From assembly GCA_002083395.1 (NCBI GenBank), contig LWDH01000011.1, positions 41,271 to 105,270 of the forward strand: 64,000 bases of DNA, read 5' to 3'. Below, in pieces: positions 1-8,615 of this stretch (position 1 is its first letter; each line of letters starts with the position of its first letter). The notes under the pieces are model-generated. The model was not told the origin of the DNA and did no database searches. It saw nothing but the letters and a program-made list of their open reading frames with translations. The translations under genes were made by a program, and so were the position numbers. The stretch is from Proteobacteria bacterium SG_bin4 (GTDB lineage Bacteria > Pseudomonadota > Gammaproteobacteria > Burkholderiales > Nitrosomonadaceae).

Positions 1-2
1 CA

Positions 3-1520
3 CTGCTAAACCAACACGGTTACAAAGTCCAGAAAATGCCCCCCGCTGTTCAGCAGACAGCTTATCCTCATGGCTTCTCAGCAACGGATATTCCTGTTAC
101 TAATCAGGCACTGGAGACGTATAAAGCGGAGCAGGAAAGTTTCACTGCCATTCTGTTGCGAGACGCAACACAAGCTATCGAACCGTTAACAATACTCAAC
201 AAAGCGCAAGATTTGCTGGCACTCTCCGGGCATCTGCTGATAGCGGGTGAATTCCTGCTGAAAAACGATGCAACAACATGCAATATCAAGAAACTTCCAC
301 TGCTTGATCATCTGATCACATTGGCCGGCCGGTTCGGTTTTGAACTCATCGGAACCACCGATCTATCCGCTCGAGCCACATCGGCACTGGATTATCTGCT
401 GCAACTCGTCGCCACGCATCGGCAACGATTAATCAAGGATTTGTCACTAAGTCATGAACAACTTGCAGAGCTCGAACAATTCAACCGGACTTGCCGCGGC
501 TTGTACAGCAACAATCAAATTGGCTATGCGCTCTTGCAGTTCAGAAAAAAAACGCAACCGAAATGGCGTTTACAGCTTCTGAAAAAAAATCAGATCCCGG
601 AACTGTTTGAGCTGTTCAAGAGAACATTCAACCATGACATGACCCCGGCAATCTGGCATTGGAAATACAATTCCATCCCCGGACGGGAAATCGGCGTGTG
701 GCGGGAGCGTCAATTAATCGCTCATTATGGCGGTATCGCGAGAAAAATTCTTTTCTTTGGCCAACCGCAAACCGCGGTGCAAATCGGTGATGTCATGGTG
801 GATAGCAGTGAGCGTGGCACATTGACGAAAAAAGGCCCCTTCTTCCTGATGGCCGCGACTTTCCTGGAACGCTACATCGGCTACAACAAACCCTACTTAT
901 TGGGATTCGGTTTTCCAAACGAACGTGCAATGAAAGTTGCGGAACGCTATGGATTGTATGCAGAAGTCGGAAGAATGGCCGAATTCTCCTGGAATCCGCT
1001 ACCGAAATGGCCACGCATCAAGTCCCGGCTGTACGCAATTGACCAAGCAGACGATCATTATGCCGCTGGCGCTGTCAACCATTGTTGGCAGCAAATGGCT
1101 AATGATTTATCCGAGTCTCTCGTCGGCATTCGCGATTGGTCTTATTTGCAGTATCGTTACCTGAATCACCCCTCGAATCACTATCAAATCGTACTCGTAA
1201 AAAGGCGCTTTGGCGGAAAAGCACGTGGAATTATCGTGCTGCGTCATGATTCCAGCGGCTGCGAAGTGGTCGATCTGGTCGCAGCGCTCAACGAAATTCC
1301 TGAATTAATTGTACACGCCAGACGGCTGGCGGGCATCAACGGCCATCGACGGCTTTACTGCCGGATCACGGAAAATTTTGCAACACCATTTGCCGCCACT
1401 GGCGGCATCCAGCAAGCTTTGGATTTCCGCATTCCAGCCAGCATCTGGGATTGCGCACCAGCCATCGAATTGTTACGCGACCGTTGGTGGCTCATGTCCG
1501 GAGACATGGATTTCCGTTGA
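3..1520 (+). CDS. SAM-methyltransferase C-terminus fused to GNAT-like acyltransferase (5' partial)
   Basis: The frame is open to the left edge, so the gene begins outside the window; the ATG at 36 is probably internal. Counting from that ATG, residues about 40-170 resemble the C-terminal part of class I SAM-dependent methyltransferases of polysaccharide loci (GHLLIAGEF, then LDYLLQLVATHRQRLI and YALLQFRK). Residues about 180-490 look like a GNAT-type acyltransferase (GVWRERQLIAHYGG, then GFGFPNERAMKVAERYGL). Fusion of the two would let one protein methylate and acylate a sugar; this is inferred from fold resemblance and from the glycosyltransferases that follow 13 bp downstream. Substrates cannot be read from the sequence. 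Confidence 0.6.
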   Translation: MLNQHGYKVQKMPPAVQQTAYPHGFSATDIPVTNQALETYKAEQESFTAILLRDATQAIEPLTILNKAQDLLALSGHLLIAGEFLLKNDATTCNIKKLPLLDHLITLAGRFGFELIGTTDLSARATSALDYLLQLVATHRQRLIKDLSLSHEQLAELEQFNRTCRGLYSNNQIGYALLQFRKKTQPKWRLQLLKKNQIPELFELFKRTFNHDMTPAIWHWKYNSIPGREIGVWRERQLIAHYGGIARKILFFGQPQTAVQIGDVMVDSSERGTLTKKGPFFLMAATFLERYIGYNKPYLLGFGFPNERAMKVAERYGLYAEVGRMAEFSWNPLPKWPRIKSRLYAIDQADDHYAAGAVNHCWQQMANDLSESLVGIRDWSYLQYRYLNHPSNHYQIVLVKRRFGGKARGIIVLRHDSSGCEVVDLVAALNEIPELIVHARRLAGINGHRRLYCRITENFATPFAATGGIQQALDFRIPASIWDCAPAIELLRDRWWLMSGDMDFR

Positions 1521-1533
1521 ACCATCCGCATTC

Positions 1534-2715
1534 ATGAAAATTCTCATGGTTACCCGCGAGACAAGGGCCGACCAGCGCTACGGCCTTGGCCGCAGCCTTG
1601 CGCCTTTGCTTCAGGAGTTTCGCCGCCGTGGAACTGCTATCGATTATCTATGTCAAGCTGACTTGGGACAACGCGCTTTAATTTGGCAACACCGTTGTTT
1701 TGCTATCGGCTCCTTCCTGTTTGGCAAATGGCCGACACGTACGAATTTCCCCGTGCTGCTCCAAGTTCTGCTGGAACGGTTCAACATGGGACGCCTTGCC
1801 GCCAAACTTTCAGCTACACAGCGATATACGCATGTACATTGTCATGACCCTTTTATCGCCGCCGGCTTGCGTTTTTTTTTGCATTTCTACTCTGGCCGCT
1901 CCATCGTTTGGGGCATCACCGAACATGGCTTCGGCTGCTATGCGCAAGCAATTCATGAAGACGGCGTTCACATGAATCCAGGCGTCATGCATATTATCCG
2001 CCGCTGGGAAGCACGCACATTGCGCGCTGCATCCTGGGTAATCGCGCCGACTCGCCGGTGCCTTAACCAGATTGCGAACGACTTGGGAATTTCTCCACTT
2101 CCTGATAACTGGCATTCCATCGTACATGCCCGGCCACCGGTCAATCGCTATAGTCGTCAAGAAGCGCGGCAGCGGCTTGGCTGGGATGATACCGCTATCT
2201 ATATTCTCAGCGTTGGCCGCATCGCTCCGGTGAAACAGTTTGCCATGCTCATCGAAGCGTGCTCCCAATTGACTCTGGAAAAAGATCTGCAACTGGTCAT
2301 CCTCGGCGAAGGCGATCACCGGCTATTGCAACAGCAGGCGCGGCAACTGCAATTTCAACGTGAAATCCTGTTCGCGGTCACCGACGATATCGGTTTGTAT
2401 CTTTGCGCCGCCGACTTGTATGTCAGCGCTTCGGCGTCGGAATCGTTCGGCCTGGCAAATCTGGAAGCGCTAACCGCAGGCACTGCCGCGGTGTGCACCG
2501 CGGTAGGCGGCGTTCCGGAAGTTGTCGGTGACGGTGCGTTGTTAACTCAACCAAATGCCAATGCTCTTGCAACGGCGATGCAGCGCATGTTAAACGACAC
2601 TCAACTGCGTCAAACAACTGCTCAAAAAGGCCGGACAAGAGCCGAAGCATGGCCCGATCTCATTGAAATCACCAATCAATATGAAACAATTTATCGCCAA
2701 GCTGCAGCAAGCTAA
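1534..2715 (+). CDS. Glycosyltransferase family 4
   Basis: A 393-aa GT-B fold transferase. The open frame extends upstream to 1309, but the ATG at 1534 (MKILMVTRETRADQ) gives the normal N-terminus, with the glycine-rich GLGRS acceptor-side loop just after it. The C-terminal half has the GT4 signature: ILSVGRIAPVKQF, the SASESFGLANLEAL segment (E-x7-E type donor binding) and GGVPEVVGDGALL. It would transfer a sugar from a nucleotide donor to a glycan or lipid-linked acceptor at the cytoplasmic side of the membrane. It overlaps the next gene by about 35 bp, so the two are likely co-translated. Sugar specificity is unknown. Confidence 0.85.
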   Translation: MKILMVTRETRADQRYGLGRSLAPLLQEFRRRGTAIDYLCQADLGQRALIWQHRCFAIGSFLFGKWPTRTNFPVLLQVLLERFNMGRLAAKLSATQRYTHVHCHDPFIAAGLRFFLHFYSGRSIVWGITEHGFGCYAQAIHEDGVHMNPGVMHIIRRWEARTLRAASWVIAPTRRCLNQIANDLGISPLPDNWHSIVHARPPVNRYSRQEARQRLGWDDTAIYILSVGRIAPVKQFAMLIEACSQLTLEKDLQLVILGEGDHRLLQQQARQLQFQREILFAVTDDIGLYLCAADLYVSASASESFGLANLEALTAGTAAVCTAVGGVPEVVGDGALLTQPNANALATAMQRMLNDTQLRQTTAQKGRTRAEAWPDLIEITNQYETIYRQAAAS

Positions 2716-3460
2716 AATCGCCCGCCTGGATCTGTGTCCCTTACCAGCCATGCTCACTCCGATTGAACATGGCGCCGTGCTTGTTTTCGCGCCACATCCG
2801 GATGATGAGACTCTAGGTTGCGGCGGCGCCTTGGCGTTGCTGCGGCAGAAACAATGTGCGATAAAAGTTGTTTTCGTCACCGATGGCGCAGGCGCAGGCA
2901 GCCTGGACGCCGACGCCCCCGCCATCCGCCGCAAGGAGGCGATAGCTGCCTTGGCAGTGCTGGGAATTGACGATATCGAATTTCTCGATGAGCCCGACGG
3001 GAATTTTCGTAATTCAACTCACTTTGAAAACAAAGTTCGCAATTTACTACAGCAATTTCAGCCGGATTGGCTATTCGTGCCTTCGGTGCTTGATTATCAT
3101 CGCGACCATGTCGCCATCGGCCAAGCCGTACTATCCTGCTGGAAGAAATGGAAAACATCGGGGCGTGCATTCATCTACGAAATTTGGTGCCCGCTGCCTG
3201 CTACCCATGTCATCGACATCGGCAGTGTCATCGAAATCAAGCGGCAGGCCATTTCCTGCTACGCCTTACCGCTCGCGCATTGCGATTATCTTTCCGCCAG
3301 TTTGGGTTTAGCGAGCTACCGGGGTCTTTACTTGCCTGGCAAGCGAGACGGTAATTATGCCGAAGCTTTTACCGAAGTGGAAAAAAAAGCTACTTTTGAA
3401 AGCTTACAACAAAAAATGCTAAACTTACGGCTCTATCTTGAAAGCCTATTGAAGCGTTAA
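2681..3460 (+). CDS. PIG-L/LmbE family deacetylase
   Basis: A 259-aa protein from the ATG at 2681; a TTG at 2663 in the same frame is an alternative. The N-terminal motif APHPDDETLGCGG is the zinc-binding AHPDDE signature of PIG-L (LmbE) amidases, and DYHRDHVAIGQAV supplies the later histidine ligand region. Family members remove N-acetyl or similar acyl groups from amino sugars or sugar conjugates. Placed between glycosyltransferases, it most likely trims an N-acetylated sugar of the surface glycan made by this locus. The 5' end overlaps the GT4 gene. Confidence 0.85.
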   Translation: MKQFIAKLQQAKIARLDLCPLPAMLTPIEHGAVLVFAPHPDDETLGCGGALALLRQKQCAIKVVFVTDGAGAGSLDADAPAIRRKEAIAALAVLGIDDIEFLDEPDGNFRNSTHFENKVRNLLQQFQPDWLFVPSVLDYHRDHVAIGQAVLSCWKKWKTSGRAFIYEIWCPLPATHVIDIGSVIEIKRQAISCYALPLAHCDYLSASLGLASYRGLYLPGKRDGNYAEAFTEVEKKATFESLQQKMLNLRLYLESLLKR

Positions 3461-3519
3461 ACTTGGCTTACCTCACGCGTTTAAGTGTTTTCTTTCCTAA
3501 ATAATTCCGGAATTCCAAG

Positions 3520-4428
3520 ATGCCTGTAGAAAACGGCGTTGTGCATCCTCTTGTGAGCGTCATCATCCGTAGCATGGATCGACCAACGCTATCAAAAGCA
3601 CTGGATTCTATAGCCGCGCAAACCTATCCCAATATTGAGATTATTATTGTCAATGCGTTTGGCAAGAATCATAGCGCTTTGAGCACTGAATGCGGCAATC
3701 ACCCGATACGGATAGTGAATAATCAGGAATCTCTGAATCGCTGCCAAGCTGCCAATATCGGATTGCACGCTGCTAGTGGCGATTACCTGATTTTTCTCGA
3801 CGACGATGACTGGTTCTTACCGCATCACCTTGAAAGATTACAGCAGATTCTTTCGTGCAATGAAGCTGCCATCGCCGCCTATGCCGGAATACAATGTATC
3901 AACGAGTTTGGCGAAGAAATCAGCCGTTACGCCGAAAACTTCGACCCCATCCAGTTGCGCATTGAAAATTTCATTCCGATTCATGCCGTACTGTTCAAAC
4001 GCAAAGCATTGGATAACGGCGCTCACTTTGATGTTGCTTTGGAGCTATGCGAAGATTGGGACTTCTGGCTACAATTAGCGGAAATGGGTGATTTCAAATT
4101 CGTTCCGGAAATTGGAGCGGTTTATCGTATTCAAAGGGGTGCAGGATCCGGCATACGCGACAACAAGGTTCGTACCCGGCAAGTGATGACCGCAATATAC
4201 AGAAAATGGATCTCGCGCTGGAGTGATGACACATTATGGTCCGTTCTGGAATACGCTCGTTACCATAAAACCGCTATCGCTAGTGAACGGGTGCGACTGA
4301 AGCTCGAGGAGGTAATCGCTGATCGCGATCATCAAATCTTAGCATTGATGAATTCCACCAGCTGGCGCATAACCAGGCCAATGCGCGCTATCAGTTCGCT
4401 TTTCAAGAAAATAGGGGCGAGTGATTAA
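3520..4428 (+). CDS. Glycosyltransferase family 2
   Basis: A 302-aa GT-A fold enzyme. VSVIIRSMDRPTLSKALDSI begins the nucleotide-binding fold, and GDYLIFLDDDDW holds the metal-binding aspartates. The middle part (LELCEDWDFWLQLAEMG) fits the acceptor-side ED/DW pattern of GT2. The tail contains NSTSWRITRPMRAI, a short motif often found at the end of surface-polysaccharide glycosyltransferases, possibly for membrane association. It starts 59 bp after the deacetylase and belongs to the same gene row. Donor and acceptor sugars are unknown. Confidence 0.85.
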   Translation: MPVENGVVHPLVSVIIRSMDRPTLSKALDSIAAQTYPNIEIIIVNAFGKNHSALSTECGNHPIRIVNNQESLNRCQAANIGLHAASGDYLIFLDDDDWFLPHHLERLQQILSCNEAAIAAYAGIQCINEFGEEISRYAENFDPIQLRIENFIPIHAVLFKRKALDNGAHFDVALELCEDWDFWLQLAEMGDFKFVPEIGAVYRIQRGAGSGIRDNKVRTRQVMTAIYRKWISRWSDDTLWSVLEYARYHKTAIASERVRLKLEEVIADRDHQILALMNSTSWRITRPMRAISSLFKKIGASD

Positions 4429-4500
4429 TGTTAAGTACAACAACATTCTTAATTCAATCAGAATATTTTCTAATCACTTTCCGCAATTGATAGAGGAACA

Positions 4501-5553
4501 ATGATAGACACTGAGGTACTCAACTTAGACGCGACCGTCGGCATCATCACGCGCACAAAGGACCGGCCTGTGCTGTTAAAACGCGCGCTGGAGAGCGTCG
4601 TCAATCAAAGCTACGAAGACTGGCAATTGGTAATTGTCAATGATGGCGGTGATCCTGCGGCGGTTGACCGGCTCGTGAATCATTTTGCAGTACAATTGCG
4701 TGACCGAGTGTCCGTCATCCACAATCCAGTTTCTCTCGGTATGGAAGCTGCCAGTAACAAAGGCATACAATCGATTAAAACACGTTACCTGGCGATCCAT
4801 GACGATGACGACAGCTGGGCCCCGGAATTTCTGACGATCGCTGTTGCTGAAATCGAGCATATCCGTCAAAAATTTCCACAAGTTGCCGGTGTCGTCACCC
4901 TTGCAAATGTCATTTATGAACGGGTCGAAGGCAACATCGTTCATATCGACAAAACCGAACCTTATTGGAGTTCCGGAAAACGCGGATTCGTGTCATTTGC
5001 CGAACTATTGGCTGATAACCAGTTTGCGCCAATTCAATTACTGTTCCGCTATGATGCAGCAGAAGCAATCGGCTTCTTTCGAGCGGATTTGCCCGTCCTA
5101 GGCGACTGGGATTTCAACATCCGTTTGTTATCGCGCCATGACATTTTCATCATCCCGCAATTTCTGGCGTTTTATCATCACCGGATTACGGATCAGAGCG
5201 GATACGGCAACACCATCCACGCTGGTAAGAGTCAGCATGAATTGTACGCCAAGATGCTTAAAAACGAATGGTTGCGGCAAGACATCCAGGACCGGCGATT
5301 TGGTATCGGGATGATGATCGCCTTGCAGCAAGGAATGCGCTCGTTGGCTGAGACCACACAGTCGCTCCCTCAATCAATTCAGCCACGCCCGGCAATCCGC
5401 TTGCGGCGCCTCTTTAAATTGATCGGGCTGTGGTTGTTGTCCGATCAGAAAATTGCCAGCATTAAAAAATTTTTTCAAATTTTACGCTCGGAGGGCCTTC
5501 GCAATACGGTGCATCATATTAAGGCCTGGTATATCAGCCGCGGCGGTAATTAA
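4501..5553 (+). CDS. Glycosyltransferase family 2
   Basis: A 350-aa GT2 enzyme. VGIITRTKDRPVLLKRALES opens the GT-A fold, QLVIVNDGGDP follows, and RYLAIHDDDDSWAPEF carries the DxD-type metal site. LGDWDFNIRLL is the acceptor-side motif. An AGAGGA purine stretch lies directly before the ATG. The C-terminal 90 residues are basic and partly helical (WLLSDQKIASIKKFFQ), which would suit peripheral membrane binding. It is co-oriented with its neighbours, 24 bp before the HAD-like gene. Specificity cannot be assigned. Confidence 0.85.
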   Translation: MIDTEVLNLDATVGIITRTKDRPVLLKRALESVVNQSYEDWQLVIVNDGGDPAAVDRLVNHFAVQLRDRVSVIHNPVSLGMEAASNKGIQSIKTRYLAIHDDDDSWAPEFLTIAVAEIEHIRQKFPQVAGVVTLANVIYERVEGNIVHIDKTEPYWSSGKRGFVSFAELLADNQFAPIQLLFRYDAAEAIGFFRADLPVLGDWDFNIRLLSRHDIFIIPQFLAFYHHRITDQSGYGNTIHAGKSQHELYAKMLKNEWLRQDIQDRRFGIGMMIALQQGMRSLAETTQSLPQSIQPRPAIRLRRLFKLIGLWLLSDQKIASIKKFFQILRSEGLRNTVHHIKAWYISRGGN

Positions 5554-5577
5554 TAGTGTTTCAGGAATCGATCGCGC

Positions 5578-7524
5578 ATGAATAATGACGAGTTACTCAG
5601 ACATTACACGGCCAAACTGACGAAATTCAAGATTGTTTCGTTCGACATATTCGACACGTTGATCCATCGTGCCGTCCACCGGCCAACGGATCTATTCGAC
5701 ACTCTCTCGGCCAGGTTGCGGCACAATGATTTCGGCTTGATGTATCCGGAAATTGCGAGCGGCTTTGCTCACAAAAGGATCGCGGCGGAAACTGAAGCAC
5801 GAGCTCGATTAACAGCAACGCTTGGTACGCCGGAAGTTGGATTACAGGAAATTTATGACGTCCTTGCGGAACATCTCGACTTGTCGCAGGAACAGCGACA
5901 ATATCTGATCGAACAGGAGCTGGAGCTGGAAGAGCAGTTCTGCCATCCGAATCCAATCATGCAGATGCTTTTCCCATTGGCTGGGCAAAATGACCGGCGC
6001 ATCGCGTTATGCTCGGATATGTATCTTCCGCCTGATTTCATCGAAAAGTTACTGACGAAATGCGGCTATCTCAGGCCTTACACCTTGCTGGTTTCCGGAG
6101 ACCGGCGCAAAAGCAAGCATGAAGGATCCATGTATCATGAAGTACTGCAGCATTTCTCCGCGCAACCGCACGATGTGATTCACTTTGGTGACAACGCGCA
6201 TGCGGATGTCAAGATTGCAAAAAAAATCGGCATTCAACCGGAATTTTTCAATTATCTGCAAGACCGTGTCGAACCCCGGCTTCGGATACCGTTGCAGAAA
6301 CCCGCACAAGACGGACATGTATGGTCGCTGATGGCGGGTTCGATCCGTCAGTTGCTGATGGAAAAAACATATGACTTCTGGGAAGATGCCGGACTGCAAA
6401 TATTCGGCCCGCTCATTCTCGGCAAAGTTTTATGGATGACGCAATTGGCGCGCCGGCATCGCATTGAACGCATGTTGTTTTTCGCCCGTGACGCTTTTTT
6501 GCTGCACGATGTCTTTCAGCGTTACCCTGAGCTGCTCGGGCCTCAAGTCGAGCTAAGATACTGTTATTTCTCCCGGGCTGCTTTGCTGTTCCCCAGCTTT
6601 GTCGACATGCCGATTGATCGTGTCTGGCATCTATTCAGCGGCAGGGCCACGCGAACGGTCAGGTATCATCTCAACAAGCTGGGCATTAACCCTAACTTAT
6701 TCGTGACTCAGATTGAGCAGGCCGGTTTCCGCTCAGTCGATGAAATCGTACCGAACGGCGACATGCGCATGTTCAATCTATTAAATGCACTATGGCACCA
6801 GATTCTGCTCGAAGCCAGGAAAAAGCGATCGCTCCCGCTACGTTACGTTGCCGAGCTGGCGCAAGGGGTTACGCGATTGGGTATCGTCGACATCGGTTGG
6901 ACCGGTAACATGCAGGGTGGTTTTGCCAGATTGTTGCAACTGCAACGAACTGATTTCCAAATCAACGGCTACTACTTAGGAACTTTCGACATATTGACGC
7001 AAAATCATCTACCGCGGAACACTTTTCACGGTTACCTGGTTAACGAAAGCCAACCACGCGAACGCTACGACAATTTGATCAACGGCGGCGTGGAATTACT
7101 CGAGTTTGCTTTAATGGCCCCTCACGGCACTACGCTCGGTTACCGTGAGCAAGATGGCCGAGTTGTTCCTGTGCTCGAAGAAAACAAAGCGGATCAGGTG
7201 GTTCAGGAATTGGCGCAGCGCGTGCAAAGCGGCGCGTTGGATTTCATCGACCGGGTTTTGCCACAGGTTCTGGCAATCGGTGTCGATAGCTTTGTTTCCC
7301 AACGATGGTCCGATTCATTCTTTCGTCTGGTCAATAATCCATCTTGGGAAGAAGCCAATATGCTGGGTGAACTAACCCATTCCGACACAGCCTCCGATAC
7401 CAGTAAACGTTTATTCATCGCTGAAAAGTTGCCGGACAACCTTATCCGCAAACGTGGCAAGGAATTTCGCGAAGCACGGCAGCGCGCTTATTGGAAAAAA
7501 GCATTCGACCTGCGCAATGCATAA
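5578..7524 (+). CDS. Large HAD-superfamily hydrolase with intact catalytic motifs (COG5610-like)
   Basis: A 648-aa protein with an N-terminal HAD phosphatase-like domain. Motif I is SFDIFDTL (D23, D26), motif II is ALCSDMYLP, the motif III lysine is probably in DRRKSKHEGS, and motif IV is HFGDNAHADVKIA; all catalytic residues look intact. Residues about 260-500 form a second domain with RMLFFARDAFLLHDVF and GIVDIGWTGNMQGG, which is also present in the gene at 8616. This architecture recalls the predicted HAD hydrolases of COG5610 found in polysaccharide loci. A phosphatase role on a sugar phosphate or lipid-linked intermediate is inferred; the function of the second domain is unknown. Confidence 0.7.
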   Translation: MNNDELLRHYTAKLTKFKIVSFDIFDTLIHRAVHRPTDLFDTLSARLRHNDFGLMYPEIASGFAHKRIAAETEARARLTATLGTPEVGLQEIYDVLAEHLDLSQEQRQYLIEQELELEEQFCHPNPIMQMLFPLAGQNDRRIALCSDMYLPPDFIEKLLTKCGYLRPYTLLVSGDRRKSKHEGSMYHEVLQHFSAQPHDVIHFGDNAHADVKIAKKIGIQPEFFNYLQDRVEPRLRIPLQKPAQDGHVWSLMAGSIRQLLMEKTYDFWEDAGLQIFGPLILGKVLWMTQLARRHRIERMLFFARDAFLLHDVFQRYPELLGPQVELRYCYFSRAALLFPSFVDMPIDRVWHLFSGRATRTVRYHLNKLGINPNLFVTQIEQAGFRSVDEIVPNGDMRMFNLLNALWHQILLEARKKRSLPLRYVAELAQGVTRLGIVDIGWTGNMQGGFARLLQLQRTDFQINGYYLGTFDILTQNHLPRNTFHGYLVNESQPRERYDNLINGGVELLEFALMAPHGTTLGYREQDGRVVPVLEENKADQVVQELAQRVQSGALDFIDRVLPQVLAIGVDSFVSQRWSDSFFRLVNNPSWEEANMLGELTHSDTASDTSKRLFIAEKLPDNLIRKRGKEFREARQRAYWKKAFDLRNA

Positions 7525-7533
7525 ACCCGCCCC

Positions 7534-8610
7534 ATGAATACTTCACTGAATAAACCGCTCATCAGCGTTGTCATGCCGGCTTACAACCACCAAGCTTTTG
7601 TAGCTGAGGCGATCCGCAGCGTGCTGACACAAACGCTGCAAGACATCGAATTGATCATTGTCAATGATGGTTCCACCGACAACACCGAAAAAGTGATTCT
7701 GGAATTTGCAGATTCGCGCATCCGCTATTTCACGCAGTCCAATCAAGGCGCCCATCATGCGCTCAATCGCGGCATCTCATTAGCACAGGGCGAATATCTC
7801 GCTATTATCAATTCCGATGACGTGTTTATCGCCAATCGATTGGAAATTCTACTAAGCACGTTACAGGATAGTAATCTGGATTTCGTTATTTCGGATATCA
7901 ATCTGATTAACGAGCATTCCGAAATCATCGCCGATTCTTCCCATTGGTGGCTGACATGGTATGAAGATCTCAAACACAAATATCAGCAAACTTCATCGCC
8001 AGCCGCCACATTACTTACCGGGAATTATGCCATTTCATCGTCCAACTTTTTCTTGCGCACGAATTTGGCAAGAAAGATCGGCGGCTTCCGGCCATTCCGC
8101 TATATTCTCGATTATGATTATGTCTTCCGCGCGGCACTGATCAATCCGCAGACTTTTTATTTTCTGATCAATCAGAAGTTACTCAATTATCGCTTGCATT
8201 CCAGCAATACCATTTTAGAAAACCGGCTTCTCGCCAATATCGAAACCCGTTATTTTATCAAGCAATCGATCAGTAAATACTTCGGCAATGAACTGCGCAC
8301 GCCCGTTGCTTATTTGAGTAAAGTCGACAATTACATCAAAAAGATTCAACAGAATAACTTTAATCAACATTTTAATTCGTTACGTCATCAATATGATCAA
8401 CTGCAACATCAATACCATCAACTGCAACATCAATACCATCAACTGCAACATCAATACCATCAACTGCAACATCAGCACCAGCAGTTGCACGACCGCTGCG
8501 AACTGTTGATGCAACAGTTGGCGTTATTCGAAAGCTCTAACAGTTATCGAATCGGCCGCATGATGACCGCGCCTTATCGCTGGTTCGTGTCTAAGTGGTC
8601 AAAACCGTGA
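7534..8610 (+). CDS. Glycosyltransferase family 2 with C-terminal heptad-repeat coiled coil
   Basis: A 358-aa protein. Residues 1-250 are a standard GT2 domain: ISVVMPAYNHQAFVAEAIRS, IIVNDGSTDNTEK, YLAIINSDDVFIANRL and the acceptor-side LDYDYVFRAAL. Residues about 275-325 are near-perfect copies of the heptad QLQHQYH, encoded by a 21-bp tandem repeat, and should form a coiled coil. The tail ESSNSYRIGRMMTAPYRWF resembles the NSTSWRIT-type end of the neighbouring GT2. The coiled coil probably sets oligomerisation or spacing from the membrane; this is inferred. It starts 9 bp after the HAD gene. Confidence 0.85.
   Translation: MNTSLNKPLISVVMPAYNHQAFVAEAIRSVLTQTLQDIELIIVNDGSTDNTEKVILEFADSRIRYFTQSNQGAHHALNRGISLAQGEYLAIINSDDVFIANRLEILLSTLQDSNLDFVISDINLINEHSEIIADSSHWWLTWYEDLKHKYQQTSSPAATLLTGNYAISSSNFFLRTNLARKIGGFRPFRYILDYDYVFRAALINPQTFYFLINQKLLNYRLHSSNTILENRLLANIETRYFIKQSISKYFGNELRTPVAYLSKVDNYIKKIQQNNFNQHFNSLRHQYDQLQHQYHQLQHQYHQLQHQYHQLQHQHQQLHDRCELLMQQLALFESSNSYRIGRMMTAPYRWFVSKWSKP
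8377..8481 (+). repeat. 21-bp tandem repeat encoding QLQHQYH heptads
   Basis: Three almost identical 21-bp units run from 8398 to 8460, flanked by diverged copies at 8377-8397 and 8461-8481. The unit is a multiple of 3 and of one heptad, so gain or loss of units keeps the reading frame and lengthens or shortens the coiled coil of the glycosyltransferase. Copy number may vary between strains. Confidence 0.9.
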
Positions 8611-8615
8611 TTTTC

